From Paracoccus sigandri (GTDB taxonomy: Bacteria; Pseudomonadota; Alphaproteobacteria; Rhodobacterales; Rhodobacteraceae): DNA of 64,000 bases. Where the stretch lies: positions 32,605 through 96,604 of the forward strand of contig NZ_QNRC01000016.1 in assembly GCF_003709565.1 (NCBI RefSeq), written 5' to 3'. The position numbers and the translations under genes are program-made. The notes under the pieces were generated by a model, which did not search any database, was not told the DNA's origin, and saw nothing but the letters and a program-made list of their open reading frames with translations. The first letter of the stretch is position 1; every line of letters starts with the position of its first letter. This document shows, in pieces, positions 51,883 to 62,029 of this stretch.

Positions 51883-53448
51883 ATGAAGCGCCGTCACTTT
51901 CTTAACGCAGCCACCGCGCTGGCCGCCGGGGGCCACGTCCTGACAACGCGAGCCGAAGCGCAGACCGCGCCCGGCCCCGATCCGCGCATGCAGGGACCGC
52001 AACTGCCCGAAACGAAACCCTTCGGATTCGAGGATGTCGCGGCCCTGGCCGCCGAGCGGGCCGGCGCCGACTATCGCCAGCCGGCCTCGGAGCTGGTCGG
52101 CTCATTCGCCAATCTCAGCTACGACCAGTATCGCGGCATCCGCTTCCGCCGCGACCACGACCCCTGGGGCAGCCACGACAAGTTCCGGCTGGACCTGCTG
52201 GGGCCGGGCGCGATCTTCGACGAGCCGGTCAATATCAGCATCGTGCGCGACGGTGTCCCCGGCCTGCTGGGCTTCGACCCCTCGATGCTGGATTTCGATC
52301 CCTCGCATTTCCCCGACGGGCCGGACCTGGAAACCACCGGCAACATGGGCTGGTCGGGCTTTCGCGTCCGCACCGCGCTGAACCGCCCCGGCGTGATGGA
52401 CGAATTCCTGGTCTTCCAGGGCGCCAGCTATTTCCGCGCCGTGGCGCGTGGCACCATCTACGGGCTTTCGGCCCGCGGGCTGGCGATCCGCACCGGCAGC
52501 CCGGATGGCGAGGAATTCCCGCTGTTCACCGATTTCTGGCTGCACGAGCCCGCCGAGGGCCAGGACTGGATCCGCATCCACGCGATCCTGGACAGCCGCT
52601 CGGTCGCTGGTGCCTATCAGTTCGACGTGACCCCCGGCGCGCGGACGCTGATCCGCACCCGCATGGCGCTGTTTCCCCGCGTGGACCTGGCGGGGGCGGG
52701 CATCGCGCCGCAGACCTCGATGTTCTGGTTCGGGCCGGGCAGTCGGCGCAATGTCGACGACTATCGCCCCGCCGTCCATGACAGCGACGGGCTGCAGATG
52801 CGCACCGGCTCGGGCCTGTCGCTGTGGCGCAGCCTGGCCTCGCACCGGGCGCTGCAGATCGCCTCTTTCGTGGATCGCGACCCGCAGGGCTTCGGCCTGA
52901 CCCAGCGCGCCCGCGACTTCACCAGCTACCAGGACGCCGAGGCGATGTATCACCTGCGCCCCTCGGGCTGGGTGGAGCCCGAGGGCAACTGGGGCCCCGG
53001 CGAGGTGCGCCTGATCGAGATCCCGGTCGAGAACGAGTTCAACGACAACATCGTCTGCTACTGGCAGCCCAAGGAACCCCTGGCGGCGGGCGAGCGGCAC
53101 GAGTTCCGCTATCGGCTGACCTTCTCGGACCTGCCGCCGGTCGATGCGCCGCTGGCCGAGATCCGGCAGACCCGCTCGGGGCGCTCGATCAACAACAGCG
53201 CCGCGCGCAGCTACATCATCGACTATGACCTGCGGCTGTTCGCCGAGAACCTGCCCGAGATCCACGTCACCTGCTCGGCCGGGCAGATCCTGCACGCCTA
53301 TCAGAAGCGGCTGCCGAGGGAGGGCGTGCTGCGGCTGGCCTTCGAATTCGAGCCGGGCGACGCGCAGCTGGCCGATCTGCAGGCGGTCCTGCGCAACAAG
53401 GACGGGCTCGCTCTCAGCGAAAGCTGGATGTCCCGTTGGACGGCATGA
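51883..53448 (+). CDS. opgG: OpgG/OpgD-type periplasmic glucan biosynthesis protein
   Basis: This 521-residue exported protein begins MKRRHFLNAATAL. The twin-arginine plus hydrophobic start is Tat-like, as in OpgD. The mature part contains the family blocks YDQYRGIRFRRDHDPWG, FQGASYFRAVARGTIYGLSARG, PLFTDFWLHEP and DPQGFGLTQRARDF. These proteins act in the periplasm on the backbone of osmoregulated periplasmic glucans. The stop overlaps opgH (ATGA), so it is the first gene of an opgG-opgH-opgC operon. Confidence 0.92.
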   Translation: MKRRHFLNAATALAAGGHVLTTRAEAQTAPGPDPRMQGPQLPETKPFGFEDVAALAAERAGADYRQPASELVGSFANLSYDQYRGIRFRRDHDPWGSHDKFRLDLLGPGAIFDEPVNISIVRDGVPGLLGFDPSMLDFDPSHFPDGPDLETTGNMGWSGFRVRTALNRPGVMDEFLVFQGASYFRAVARGTIYGLSARGLAIRTGSPDGEEFPLFTDFWLHEPAEGQDWIRIHAILDSRSVAGAYQFDVTPGARTLIRTRMALFPRVDLAGAGIAPQTSMFWFGPGSRRNVDDYRPAVHDSDGLQMRTGSGLSLWRSLASHRALQIASFVDRDPQGFGLTQRARDFTSYQDAEAMYHLRPSGWVEPEGNWGPGEVRLIEIPVENEFNDNIVCYWQPKEPLAAGERHEFRYRLTFSDLPPVDAPLAEIRQTRSGRSINNSAARSYIIDYDLRLFAENLPEIHVTCSAGQILHAYQKRLPREGVLRLAFEFEPGDAQLADLQAVLRNKDGLALSESWMSRWTA

Positions 53449-55526
53449 CCAGCCCCATGACCGCGCTGCCGGCGCTGCCGCCCGAGGCGCCGCTGGACAT
53501 GCCCGAGCAGGATTTCCGCGCGCGGCCCAGCAAGGCCTGGCCGTCGCGCTGGGAATCGCCGGCGACCTGGCTGGCGCGGCTGATCGCCTTCGGCGGCACG
53601 GCGGCGGCGGCCTGGATCGGCTTCCAGCAGATGCTGATCACCTTCGGCGACAAGCCGACGCCGATGCAGATCGCGCTTCTGGTGCTGTTCGTGCCGACCT
53701 TCGCCTGGGTGGGCTTCTCCTTCTTCGCCACGCTGGCCGGGCTGCTGGCGCCGCGCCACCGCACGCCCGAGGTGCCGGGCGAGGCGAAGCTGGTCGTCCT
53801 GATGCCGGTCTATCACGAGGACGCCTCGGCCTCGCTGGGGCTGCTGACGGCGCTGGCGCGCGAACTGGCGGCCGAGGGCATGGCTGACCGGGCCGAGATC
53901 TTCGTGCTGTCCGACAGCCGCGACCCCGCCGTGGCCGTGGCCGAGACCCAGGCCGTCGCGGCCGCGCGCGCGCAGTCGCCGCTGCCGATCTGGTACCGGC
54001 GGCGCCAGGACAACATCGACCGCAAGACCGGCAACATCTCGGAATTCATCCGCCGCTGGGGCGGGCGCTATGACCAGATGGTGGTGCTGGACGCCGACAG
54101 CGTCATGAGCGGCGCCACGATCCGCGAGCTGTCCGCGCGGATGGAGGCCGACCCGGAACTGGCGCTGATCCAGACCATGCCGATGCTGGTCGGCGGCGAG
54201 ACGATCTTCGCCCGGCTGACGCAGTTCGCGGGCCGCGTCTATGGCCCGATGATCGCCCGCGGCGTCGCCGCCTGGTCGGGCAATACCGGCAATTTCTGGG
54301 GCCATAACGCGATCATCCGGGTGCGCGCCTTCGCCGAAAGCTGCGGCCTGCCCCGCCTGCCCGGCAAGCCGCCCTTCGGCGGCACCATCCTCAGCCACGA
54401 TTTCGTCGAGGCCGCCGCGCTCTGCCGCTGCGGCTGGAAGGTGCGGCTGGACCACGACCTGCGCGGCAGCTTCGAAGGCTGCCCGCCGACGCTTCTGGAC
54501 ATGGCCGCGCGCGAGCGGCGTTGGGCGCAGGGCAACCTGCAGCATATCCGCCTGATGGGGATGCGCGGGATGCGCGGCGTCAGCCGGGCGCATTTCATCA
54601 TCGGCATCATGGGCTTTGTCATGAGCCCGATCTGGCTGGCACTGATCCTGGTCGGCCTGGTGCTGTCAGCCACGGTGCTGCTGTCCACGCCGGAATATTT
54701 CCCCAATGCCTACCAGTTGTTCCCGACCTGGCCGGTCTTCGATTCGCGGCGGATGCTGTGGCTGTTCGCCGCCGCCATGGGCCTTCTGCTGCTGCCCAAG
54801 CTGATCGGCACGCTGCGCGCCTGGTGGCGGCCCCTGGCGCGCAATTCCGGCGGGCGGGCGCGGATCTTCGCCTCGGCCCTGTTCGAGATCCTGCTGTCGG
54901 CGCTGATCGCGCCGGTGCAGATGCTGACCCAGACCCGCCAGATCTACGAGATCCTGCGCGGCCATGACAGCGGCTGGCAGGCGCAGGTGCGCGCCGGGTC
55001 CATGCCGGGCTGGGCCGTGGTCCTCAGCCGCCACTGGGTGCATGTGGCGCTGGGGCTGGGCACGCTGGCGGTGCTGGCCAATTTCTCGCCCTGGCAGCTG
55101 GTCTGGCTGTCGCCGATCCTGGCCGGGCTGATCCTGTCGCCCTTCACCTCGCGCTTCTCGGCCAGCCCGGTCTTCGGGCGGTGGGCGCGGATGCGCGGGC
55201 TGCTGGTCACGCCCGAGGAGCGGATGCCGCCCCCCGTCATGGCCGAGGCCACCGCCATCGCCCGCAGCCTGCCCCGCCCCGCCCGCGACGCGGGGACGCT
55301 GGCGCGGCTGGGCCAGGACCCGCAGATGCTGGCGCGGCACGTCTCGATGCTGCCCGCGCCCCAGGACCGCCCCGCGGCCGAGCGGCTGGACCAGATCACC
55401 GCGGCGGCCAAGATCGCCAATGCCGCCAGCCAGGCCGAGGCGCTGAGCTTTCTCGACAAGGCCGAGACCGACGCGCTGGTCTCGGACCCCGCGCTGCTGC
55501 GGCAATGGAGCGCCCTTCCCCGATGA
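53445..55526 (+). CDS. opgH: OpgH, membrane glucosyltransferase of periplasmic glucans
   Basis: This 693-residue protein has several membrane helices and a GT2 domain: LVVLMPVYHEDA, the DADSVMSG acidic motif, NFWGHNAIIRV, and RRWAQGN, the QxxRW-like end (ERRWAQGNLQH). It polymerises glucose from UDP-glucose across the inner membrane for OPGs. The start ATG at 53445 overlaps the opgG stop by four bases; ATG 53436 is an alternative. It ends with a cytoplasmic tail and overlaps opgC. Confidence 0.94.
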   Translation: MTSPMTALPALPPEAPLDMPEQDFRARPSKAWPSRWESPATWLARLIAFGGTAAAAWIGFQQMLITFGDKPTPMQIALLVLFVPTFAWVGFSFFATLAGLLAPRHRTPEVPGEAKLVVLMPVYHEDASASLGLLTALARELAAEGMADRAEIFVLSDSRDPAVAVAETQAVAAARAQSPLPIWYRRRQDNIDRKTGNISEFIRRWGGRYDQMVVLDADSVMSGATIRELSARMEADPELALIQTMPMLVGGETIFARLTQFAGRVYGPMIARGVAAWSGNTGNFWGHNAIIRVRAFAESCGLPRLPGKPPFGGTILSHDFVEAAALCRCGWKVRLDHDLRGSFEGCPPTLLDMAARERRWAQGNLQHIRLMGMRGMRGVSRAHFIIGIMGFVMSPIWLALILVGLVLSATVLLSTPEYFPNAYQLFPTWPVFDSRRMLWLFAAAMGLLLLPKLIGTLRAWWRPLARNSGGRARIFASALFEILLSALIAPVQMLTQTRQIYEILRGHDSGWQAQVRAGSMPGWAVVLSRHWVHVALGLGTLAVLANFSPWQLVWLSPILAGLILSPFTSRFSASPVFGRWARMRGLLVTPEERMPPPVMAEATAIARSLPRPARDAGTLARLGQDPQMLARHVSMLPAPQDRPAAERLDQITAAAKIANAASQAEALSFLDKAETDALVSDPALLRQWSALPR

Positions 55527-56686
55527 AACGCCTTGTCGCACTGGACATGCTGCGCGGCTACGCGCTGGTCTGCATCATGATCGACCATATGCCGATCTCG
55601 CCGCTGCGCCGCTTCACGCTGGCGAATTTCTCGATCTTCGACGCGGCCGAACTGTTCGTGCTGCTGTCGGGCTTCCTGGTCGGGCTGGTCTGGCTGTCGG
55701 TCGAGCGGACCGAGGGGATGCGCGCCGCGCAATGGCGCTTTGCCCGCCGCGCCTTCGAGGTCTGGCGCGCGCTGGTCATCGGCGGGGTCATCATGGCGCT
55801 GCTGTCGGCATGGCTGTTCGCCGTCGACATGAAGCACACCGCCATCTGGTTCCAGTATTCGGTCTGGGTGATGGAGAACCCGCTGGGTTACCTGGGCGTG
55901 CTGGCGACCATGTGGCTGCAGCCGAACCTTCTGGACGTGCTGGCGGTCTATGTGGTGCTGCTGGCGCTGGTGCCGCTGCTGGTGCCGCTGTTGCGGCGCT
56001 GGCCGCTGAGCTTCGCGGCGGGATCGCTGGTCCTGTGGTGGTTCGCGCCGATCCTGAACGGGCTGGTTCCCAACCACCGCGCCACGGGCGGGCTGCTGTT
56101 CAACCCCTTCGGCTGGCAGCTGCTGTTCTTCTCGGGCGTGGCGATGGGGCTGTTTCGCAAGGAATTCATGCCGCTGCTGCTGCGCCACGCGCGGCTGCTG
56201 ACGATCCTGTCGATCGGCATGTTCGTCTTCGGCGCCACCATCGTCATCGCCTCGCGCTTCGGCGATGCCGCCCTGCCGCTGCGCCGGGCGTTGAAGGTCG
56301 TCTATGGCGGCAAGATCGACAAGTGGAACCTGGACGGCACCCGCTACCTGGCGATCATGGCCGCCAGCTGGCTGGTCGCAGTGCCGCTGGCCGACATCAT
56401 GGAGCGGCTTGCAAACAGTCGCCTGGGTGTCGCGCTGCAGCAGATCGGCCGGGGCGGGCTGTGGTCCTTCGTCATCTGCGTGCTGCTGTCGATCCTGGGC
56501 GACGCCTTCCAGATGAACCCGCCGGGACAGGATGCCTGGCAGCGGCTGATGGCCGATATCTGGACCATGGTGGCGCTGTGGTGGGCCGCGGCGATGTGGC
56601 TGGCCTATGGCGCGCCGCGCCAGAAAGCCGCGCGAGAGGCCCGCGCCGCGCGCCGGGCCGCGAAACAGGCCGCAAAGCGGGGATGA
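55523..56686 (+). CDS. opgC: OpgC-type succinyltransferase, membrane protein
   Basis: This 387-residue protein starts MKRLVALDMLRGYALVCIMID, an acyltransferase-3/OpgC-type beginning with a conserved DxxRG, and has about ten membrane helices. OpgC adds succinyl groups to periplasmic glucans in Rhodobacter and relatives. The start overlaps the opgH stop (ATGA). The C-terminal tail is very basic (RQKAAREARAARRAAKQ). The context of opgG and opgH is the main reason for the call. Bases 56687-56891 hold no gene I support. Confidence 0.88.
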   Translation: MKRLVALDMLRGYALVCIMIDHMPISPLRRFTLANFSIFDAAELFVLLSGFLVGLVWLSVERTEGMRAAQWRFARRAFEVWRALVIGGVIMALLSAWLFAVDMKHTAIWFQYSVWVMENPLGYLGVLATMWLQPNLLDVLAVYVVLLALVPLLVPLLRRWPLSFAAGSLVLWWFAPILNGLVPNHRATGGLLFNPFGWQLLFFSGVAMGLFRKEFMPLLLRHARLLTILSIGMFVFGATIVIASRFGDAALPLRRALKVVYGGKIDKWNLDGTRYLAIMAASWLVAVPLADIMERLANSRLGVALQQIGRGGLWSFVICVLLSILGDAFQMNPPGQDAWQRLMADIWTMVALWWAAAMWLAYGAPRQKAAREARAARRAAKQAAKRG

Positions 56687-56891
56687 GCGGCGCCAAACTC
56701 CTGCGTGACAGTGTCGCGACGGTCGCTTATGACGGCGATACGGTCGCTTTCATGCCGCGGATCCCGGCTTTTTCGTTGCCCATGCGTCAACTTCGCGCTA
56801 GGAACCGCGTCTCAAGGCTGAACCGTCCCGTTCGCACCTGCCAGGCCGCGCCGGGATTCCCGCTAGGCATCGCGACCCCGAGGAGACCGCA

Positions 56892-57944
56892 TTGCTTGAC
56901 CTGACGGCCATCCGAACCGAGCTTCACGACCATTACGACCTTGCCCCCTCGCTGGAGCTGGCCGAGAGCATGTCCGACATCCATGCCCGCATGGACCGGG
57001 TGATGCCGCTGCCCGACTGGGCGATCCATGCGCCCTATGTCGCCGCGATCAACCGGCTGAAGAAGGAACGCGGCGCCGTCGTGCTGGCCCATAACTACAT
57101 GACGCCGCAGATCTATCACGGCATCGCGGACGTGGTCGGCGACAGCCTGCAGCTGGCGATCGAGGCGACGCGGGTCGAAGCCGAGGTGATCGTGCAATGC
57201 GGCGTGCATTTCATGGCCGAGACCTCGAAGATCCTGAACCCCGCGAAGACCGTGCTGATGCCCGACATGGAGGCCGGCTGTTCCCTGGCTGAAAGCATCA
57301 CCGCCGAGGGCATCGCCGAGATGCGCGCCCGCTATCCCGGCGCGCCGGTGGTCAGCTATGTCAACACCACCGCCGAGGTGAAGGCGGCCTCGGACATCTG
57401 CTGCACCTCGTCGAATGCCGCCCAGATCGTCGCCGCGATGCAGGGCGACACGGTCATCATGACGCCCGACAAGTGGCTGGCGCAGAATGTCGCCGCGCAG
57501 GTGCCGCAGAAGCGCATCGTCTGGTGGGACGGCGCCTGCATCGTGCATGAGCAGTTCACCCCGCAGGACCTGCGCGACTTCCGGTCCTGGCATCCCGACC
57601 TGAAGATCATCGCCCATCCCGAATGCCCGCCCGATGTCGTGGCCGAGGCCGATTTCGCCGGCTCGACCGCCCATATCATCGACTGGGTGCATCGCGAGAA
57701 GCCGGCACAGGCGATGCTGGTCACGGAATGCTCGATGGCCTCGAACATCTCGGACCAGCTGCCCGAGGTCGAGTTCCTGGGCCCCTGCAACATGTGCCCC
57801 TTCATGAAGAAGATCACCCTGGAAAAGGTGCTGTGGTCGCTGCACAGCATGAGCGGCGCGGTCGAGGTCGATCCCGCCATCGCCGCGCCCGCCCGGCGGG
57901 CGGTTGAGCGCATGATCGACCTGTCGCGCCGCCTGGCGGCCTGA
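56892..57944 (+). CDS. nadA: Quinolinate synthase A
   Basis: This 350-residue protein uses a TTG start at 56892, preceded by GAGGAG seven or eight bases upstream. The three cysteines of the [4Fe-4S] cluster are likely in VQCGVHFM, TECSMAS and CNMCPFM. Segments such as LAHNYMTPQIYHGIADVVGDSLQ and NTTAEVKAASDICCTS are typical. It condenses iminoaspartate (from NadB) with dihydroxyacetone phosphate to quinolinate. It is first of nadA-nadB-nadC. Confidence 0.95.
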   Translation: MLDLTAIRTELHDHYDLAPSLELAESMSDIHARMDRVMPLPDWAIHAPYVAAINRLKKERGAVVLAHNYMTPQIYHGIADVVGDSLQLAIEATRVEAEVIVQCGVHFMAETSKILNPAKTVLMPDMEAGCSLAESITAEGIAEMRARYPGAPVVSYVNTTAEVKAASDICCTSSNAAQIVAAMQGDTVIMTPDKWLAQNVAAQVPQKRIVWWDGACIVHEQFTPQDLRDFRSWHPDLKIIAHPECPPDVVAEADFAGSTAHIIDWVHREKPAQAMLVTECSMASNISDQLPEVEFLGPCNMCPFMKKITLEKVLWSLHSMSGAVEVDPAIAAPARRAVERMIDLSRRLAA

Positions 57945-57953
57945 GACCGGCCG

Positions 57954-59513
57954 ATGCAGGGGATCGCCACGGGCCGGATCGTGATCGTCGGCGCGGGCCT
58001 CGGCGCGCTCTATGCCGCCCTGATGCTGGCGCCGCGCCCGGTGCTGATGATCTCGCCCGAGCCGCTGGGTCAGGGGGCCAGCTCGGCCTGGGCGCAGGGC
58101 GGGGTGGCGGCGGCGATGGATCCCGCCGACAGCGCCGATGCCCATGCCGCTGATACCCTGCGCGCGGGCGCGGGCACGGTCGATCCCGACATCGCCCGCA
58201 TGGTCACGGCCGAGGCGCGCGCCCATATCCTGAAGCTGACCGGGCTTGGCACGCCCTTCGACCGGGCGGCCGATGGCGGCTATGTGCTGTCGCGCGAGGC
58301 CGCCCACAGCTTCGCCCGCGTGGTGCGGGTCAAGGGCGACCAGGCCGGGGCCGAGATCATGCGCGCGCTGGTCGCGGCCACGCGCGCGGCAGCCTCGGTG
58401 CAGGTGGCCGAGGGCTGGCTGGCGACCGGGCTGGCCCATGACACCGGGCGCGTCACCGGGGTCGAGGTGGCGCGGGCCGAGGGCTCGGCCGCGCTGCGGA
58501 TAACGGCCCCGGCGGTGCTGCTGGCAGGCGGCGGCTCGGGCGGGCTTTACGCGCTGACCACCAACCCGCCGCGCATCCGGGGGCAGGCGGTCGGCATGGC
58601 CGCGCGCGCCGGGGCGGTGATCGCGGATGCCGAATTCGTCCAGTTCCACCCCACCGCCATCGATTGCGGCGCCGATCCCGCGCCGCTGGCGACCGAGGCG
58701 CTGCGTGGCGAAGGCGCGCAGCTGGTCAACCGGCTGGGCCAGCGCTTCATGGCCGATCTGCATCCCGATGCCGAACTGGCGCCGCGCGACGTCGTGGCCC
58801 GCGCGATCTATGCCCAGACGCAGGCCGGTCTGCGCCCGATGCTGGACACCCGCGCCGCGCTGGGGCCGCGCATCCTGGCCGATTTCCCGGCGGTGGCGCA
58901 GGCCTGCGCGCTGGCCGGCATCGACCCGGTGACGCAGCCGATCCCGGTCGCCGCCGCGGCGCATTACCACATGGGCGGCGTCGCCACCGATGCGGACGGG
59001 CGCAGCAGCCTTGCCGGGCTGTGGGCCTGCGGCGAGGTCGCCTCGACCGGGCTGCACGGCGCGAACCGGCTGGCCTCGAACGGGCTTCTGGAGGCGCTGG
59101 TCTATGCCCGCCGCGCGGCCCTGTCCATCGCCGGGGAACTGTGCGCCATCCCGGATGCCGCCCCCGTCGCCCTGCCCGATCCGCCCCCCGCCGCGGGCCC
59201 CGATCCGGCGCTGGTCGCGCGGCTGCGCCGGGCGATGACCGAAGGCGCGGGCGTGATCCGCGATGCCCCTGGGCTCAGCCGCTGCCTTGCCCGCATCGCC
59301 GCGATCGAGGCCGCCCAGCCCGATTGCCCGGCGCTGCTGAACATGACCGCCACCGCGACGCTGATCGCCGCGGCCGCGCTGATGCGGCGCGAAAGCCGCG
59401 GCGCGCATTGCCGCAGCGACTTCCCCGAAACGCTGCCGCAGGCGCGGCGGTCGCGGCTGACCCTGGCCGAGGCGCTGGCCCTGCGCCCCGCCCCCGAACC
59501 GGAGACGACATGA
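57954..59513 (+). CDS. nadB: L-aspartate oxidase
   Basis: This 519-residue flavoprotein has a FAD-binding start ([17 protein letters not shown]), [27 protein letters not shown], the HPTAID substrate region, [13 protein letters not shown] and [17 protein letters not shown]. It oxidises aspartate to iminoaspartate for NadA. It begins nine bases after nadA and overlaps nadC by four bases (ATGA). The C-terminal helical domain is present (about 400-519). Confidence 0.95.
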   Translation: MQGIATGRIVIVGAGLGALYAALMLAPRPVLMISPEPLGQGASSAWAQGGVAAAMDPADSADAHAADTLRAGAGTVDPDIARMVTAEARAHILKLTGLGTPFDRAADGGYVLSREAAHSFARVVRVKGDQAGAEIMRALVAATRAAASVQVAEGWLATGLAHDTGRVTGVEVARAEGSAALRITAPAVLLAGGGSGGLYALTTNPPRIRGQAVGMAARAGAVIADAEFVQFHPTAIDCGADPAPLATEALRGEGAQLVNRLGQRFMADLHPDAELAPRDVVARAIYAQTQAGLRPMLDTRAALGPRILADFPAVAQACALAGIDPVTQPIPVAAAAHYHMGGVATDADGRSSLAGLWACGEVASTGLHGANRLASNGLLEALVYARRAALSIAGELCAIPDAAPVALPDPPPAAGPDPALVARLRRAMTEGAGVIRDAPGLSRCLARIAAIEAAQPDCPALLNMTATATLIAAAALMRRESRGAHCRSDFPETLPQARRSRLTLAEALALRPAPEPETT

Positions 59514-60361
59514 CCGCCCTGCCCCCCCTGCCCGACCTGATCCTGGAACCGCTGGTCCGCGCCGCCCTGGCCGAGGATCTGGGCACATCCGGCGACATCA
59601 CCACCCGCACGGTGATCCCGGCGGGCACCCGCTACGGCGCGCGGATCGTCGCGCGCGAGGCGGGCGTGGCCTCGGGGATGCAGCTTGCCGCCATCGCCTT
59701 CCGGCTGGTCGATCCGGCGCTGGCGCTGCGCATCCTCTGCCCGGACGGACAGGCTTTCGCGGCCGGCGACACGCTGGCCGAGGTCGAGGGCTGCGCGGCC
59801 GCGATCCTGTCGGCGGAGCGGGTGGCGCTGAACTTCGCCGGCCGCCTGTCCGGCATCGCCACCATGACCGCCGCCTTCGTGGCCGAAACGCGGGGCACGC
59901 AGGCCCGCATCACCTGCACCCGCAAGACCACCCCCGGCCTGCGGCTGGTCGAGAAGCAGGCCGTCCGCCATGGCGGCGGCTTCAGCCACCGCTTCGGCCT
60001 GTCGGACGCGATCCTGATCAAGGACAACCACATCGCCGCCGCCGGCGGCATCCGCCCGGTGCTGCGCGCCTGCAAGGCCCATGCCTCGCACATGATGCGC
60101 GTCGAGATCGAGGTGGACCGGCTGGACCAGCTGGCCGAGGTGCTGGAGGAAGGCGGCGCCGATGTCGTGCTGCTGGACAACATGGACGCCGCCACGCTGC
60201 GCGAGGCGGTGGCGATGACCGGGGGGCGGCTGGTCCTGGAAGCCTCGGGCAACATGCGGCTGGAGCGGATCGCCGAGGTCGCCGCGACCGGGGTCGACTA
60301 CATCTCGGTCGGGGCGCTGACCCATTCGGCGCGCACGCTGGACCTGGGCCTGGATTTCTGA
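59510..60361 (+). CDS. nadC: Nicotinate-nucleotide diphosphorylase (carboxylating), quinolinate phosphoribosyltransferase
   Basis: This 283-residue protein has the family segments [55 protein letters not shown] and [10 protein letters not shown]. It turns quinolinate into nicotinate mononucleotide with PRPP, releasing CO2. It is last of the nad operon. The 115 bases after it include a GC-rich inverted segment (GCCCGGACCGGGC) that may end the transcript. Confidence 0.95.
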   Translation: MTALPPLPDLILEPLVRAALAEDLGTSGDITTRTVIPAGTRYGARIVAREAGVASGMQLAAIAFRLVDPALALRILCPDGQAFAAGDTLAEVEGCAAAILSAERVALNFAGRLSGIATMTAAFVAETRGTQARITCTRKTTPGLRLVEKQAVRHGGGFSHRFGLSDAILIKDNHIAAAGGIRPVLRACKAHASHMMRVEIEVDRLDQLAEVLEEGGADVVLLDNMDAATLREAVAMTGGRLVLEASGNMRLERIAEVAATGVDYISVGALTHSARTLDLGLDF

Positions 60362-60476
60362 GGCCGGCTTCGCCCCGGCCCAGCCAGGGGCGGCCCGGAC
60401 CGGGCTGTTTGCGCTTTACATTTGCTTTCGCATCGGTCAGCAGATGCTGCAATTTCTGGCATGATGGGAAGATCAG

Positions 60477-61451
60477 ATGAGCATGAAAGTTACCCTGTTC
60501 GGCATGGCCGCCCTTGCCTTCGCCGGCGCCGCCCAGGCGCAGACCGAGGTGAAGATCGGCTATGCCCTGCCCGAGAATTCGCATTACGGCGCCGGCGCGC
60601 TGACATGGGCCGAGGTGACCGAGGCCGAGACCGACGGCGCCTTCAGCTTCGTCCATTACGGCTCCTCGGGCCTGGGCGGCGAACGCGAGGTGCTGGAGGG
60701 GCTGCAGCTGGGCACGGTCGAGGCGACCATCGTCTCCTCGGGCACGCTGTCGAATTTCGTCCCCGAGGCGGGCGTCTTCGACATCCCCTTCCTGTTTCGC
60801 GATTTCGACCATGCCCGCGCCACGCTGGACGGCCCGATCGGCCAGGAGATGCTGGCGAAATTCGAGGACCAGGGCATGGTCGCGCTGGCCTGGGGCGAAC
60901 AGGGCTTCCGCCACATCACCAACAACCGCAACCCGGTGGCCGAGGCCGGCGACCTGGCCGGGCTGAAGCTGCGCACCATGGAGAACCCGGTCCATATCGA
61001 GGCCTTCAAGACGCTCGGCGCCGCCCCCACGCCGATGGCCTGGCCCGAGGTGGTCTCGGCGCTGCAGCAGGGCACCATCGACGGGCAGGAAAACCCGCTG
61101 TCGGTGATCGTCTCGGCCAAGCTCAATGAGGTGCAGAAATACCTGACGCTGTCGGGCCATGTCTATGCGCCCAACGTGCTGATGGTGTCGAAGATCTTCT
61201 GGGACGGCCTGTCCGAGGACGAGCAGGAAGCCTTCCGCAAGGGCGCCGTCGAAGGGGGCCTCGCGATGCGGGCCTTCGTGGACGAGGCCGAGGCCTCGGG
61301 CGCGCAGGCGATGGCCGATGGCGGCATGGAAGTGAACGAGCTGGACCTGGACCAGAAGGCCGCCCTGCAGGAGGCCCTGGCCCCGGCCTATGAGGATTAT
61401 GCCCGCATGTTCGGCGCCGAACTGATCGAAGAGATCGGCAAGGTCGAGTAA
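60477..61451 (+). CDS. dctP: TRAP transporter substrate-binding protein (DctP family)
   Basis: This 324-residue protein has a signal peptide (LFGMAALAFAGAAQAQ). The mature part shows the DctP pattern KIGYALPENSHYGAGALTWAEV, FDIPFLFRDFDHARATLDGPIG, GLKLRTMENPVHIEAFKTLGA with the conserved arginine (LRTM) that clamps a carboxylate, and TIDGQENPLSVI. The start is ATG 60477, alternative 60483. It binds an organic acid in the periplasm for the DctQM pair downstream. Confidence 0.93.
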   Translation: MSMKVTLFGMAALAFAGAAQAQTEVKIGYALPENSHYGAGALTWAEVTEAETDGAFSFVHYGSSGLGGEREVLEGLQLGTVEATIVSSGTLSNFVPEAGVFDIPFLFRDFDHARATLDGPIGQEMLAKFEDQGMVALAWGEQGFRHITNNRNPVAEAGDLAGLKLRTMENPVHIEAFKTLGAAPTPMAWPEVVSALQQGTIDGQENPLSVIVSAKLNEVQKYLTLSGHVYAPNVLMVSKIFWDGLSEDEQEAFRKGAVEGGLAMRAFVDEAEASGAQAMADGGMEVNELDLDQKAALQEALAPAYEDYARMFGAELIEEIGKVE

Positions 61452-61516
61452 TCCCCGCCGGTGCAGATTGCCGGGGCGCCCTCTGACGGTGTGCGCCCCG
61501 GCCGAAGGAGCCCGTC

Positions 61517-62020
61517 ATGGCCGAGAGAATATTCATCGCGGTGAACCGCTGGGTGCTGGTGCTTCTGCTGGCGGCGATGTGCTGCATCGTCTTCGCCAAT
61601 GTCGTGCTGCGCTACCTGACCAACGACTCGATCGTCTGGGCCGAGGAGGTCGCGCGCTATCTGATGATCTGGATGACCTTCCTCAGCGCCGGGCTGGCCT
61701 TGCGGGCGGGGATGCTGGTCTCGGTCAGCCAGGTCCACGGCCGCCTGCCGGCGGCCCCGCGCCGCATCGCGCGGCTGCTGATCCTGGCCGTGCTGCTGGT
61801 CTTCTTCGGGTGGATGGTCTTCGCGGGCTGGGAATACCTGTCGCGCATGGGCCGCCAGCTGACCCCGGCCACGCGGATCCCGTTCAGCTATATCTATTAC
61901 GCCATGCCGGTCGGCTTCGGCCTGCTGCTGATCCACACGCTGCTGCTTGCCCGGCGCTTCCTGGCCGAGGGCCATTTCGACCACGCGACCGAGGCCGACG
62001 TGGCCGCCGTCAAGGGCTGA
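61517..62020 (+). CDS. dctQ: TRAP transporter small permease (DctQ)
   Basis: This 167-residue protein has four membrane helices, as is usual for DctQ, including VLVLLLAAMCCIVFANVVLR. The segment SIVWAEEVARYLMIWMTFL is a family hallmark. It lies between dctP and dctM. AAGGAG is found upstream of the ATG. Confidence 0.92.
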   Translation: MAERIFIAVNRWVLVLLLAAMCCIVFANVVLRYLTNDSIVWAEEVARYLMIWMTFLSAGLALRAGMLVSVSQVHGRLPAAPRRIARLLILAVLLVFFGWMVFAGWEYLSRMGRQLTPATRIPFSYIYYAMPVGFGLLLIHTLLLARRFLAEGHFDHATEADVAAVKG

Positions 62021-62029
62021 GGGACGATC

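Noticed and set aside
56692..56904. Short rightward frame after opgC
   Set aside because: It overlaps the nadA start and its translation is arginine-rich without a motif. A 10-base repeat (ACGGTCGCTT, 21 bases apart at 56719 and 56740) lies there, but I could not connect it to a known regulator of nad genes.
56787..59588. Leftward open frame of 933 codons opposite nadA and nadB
   Set aside because: Shadow of two well-supported NAD biosynthesis genes.
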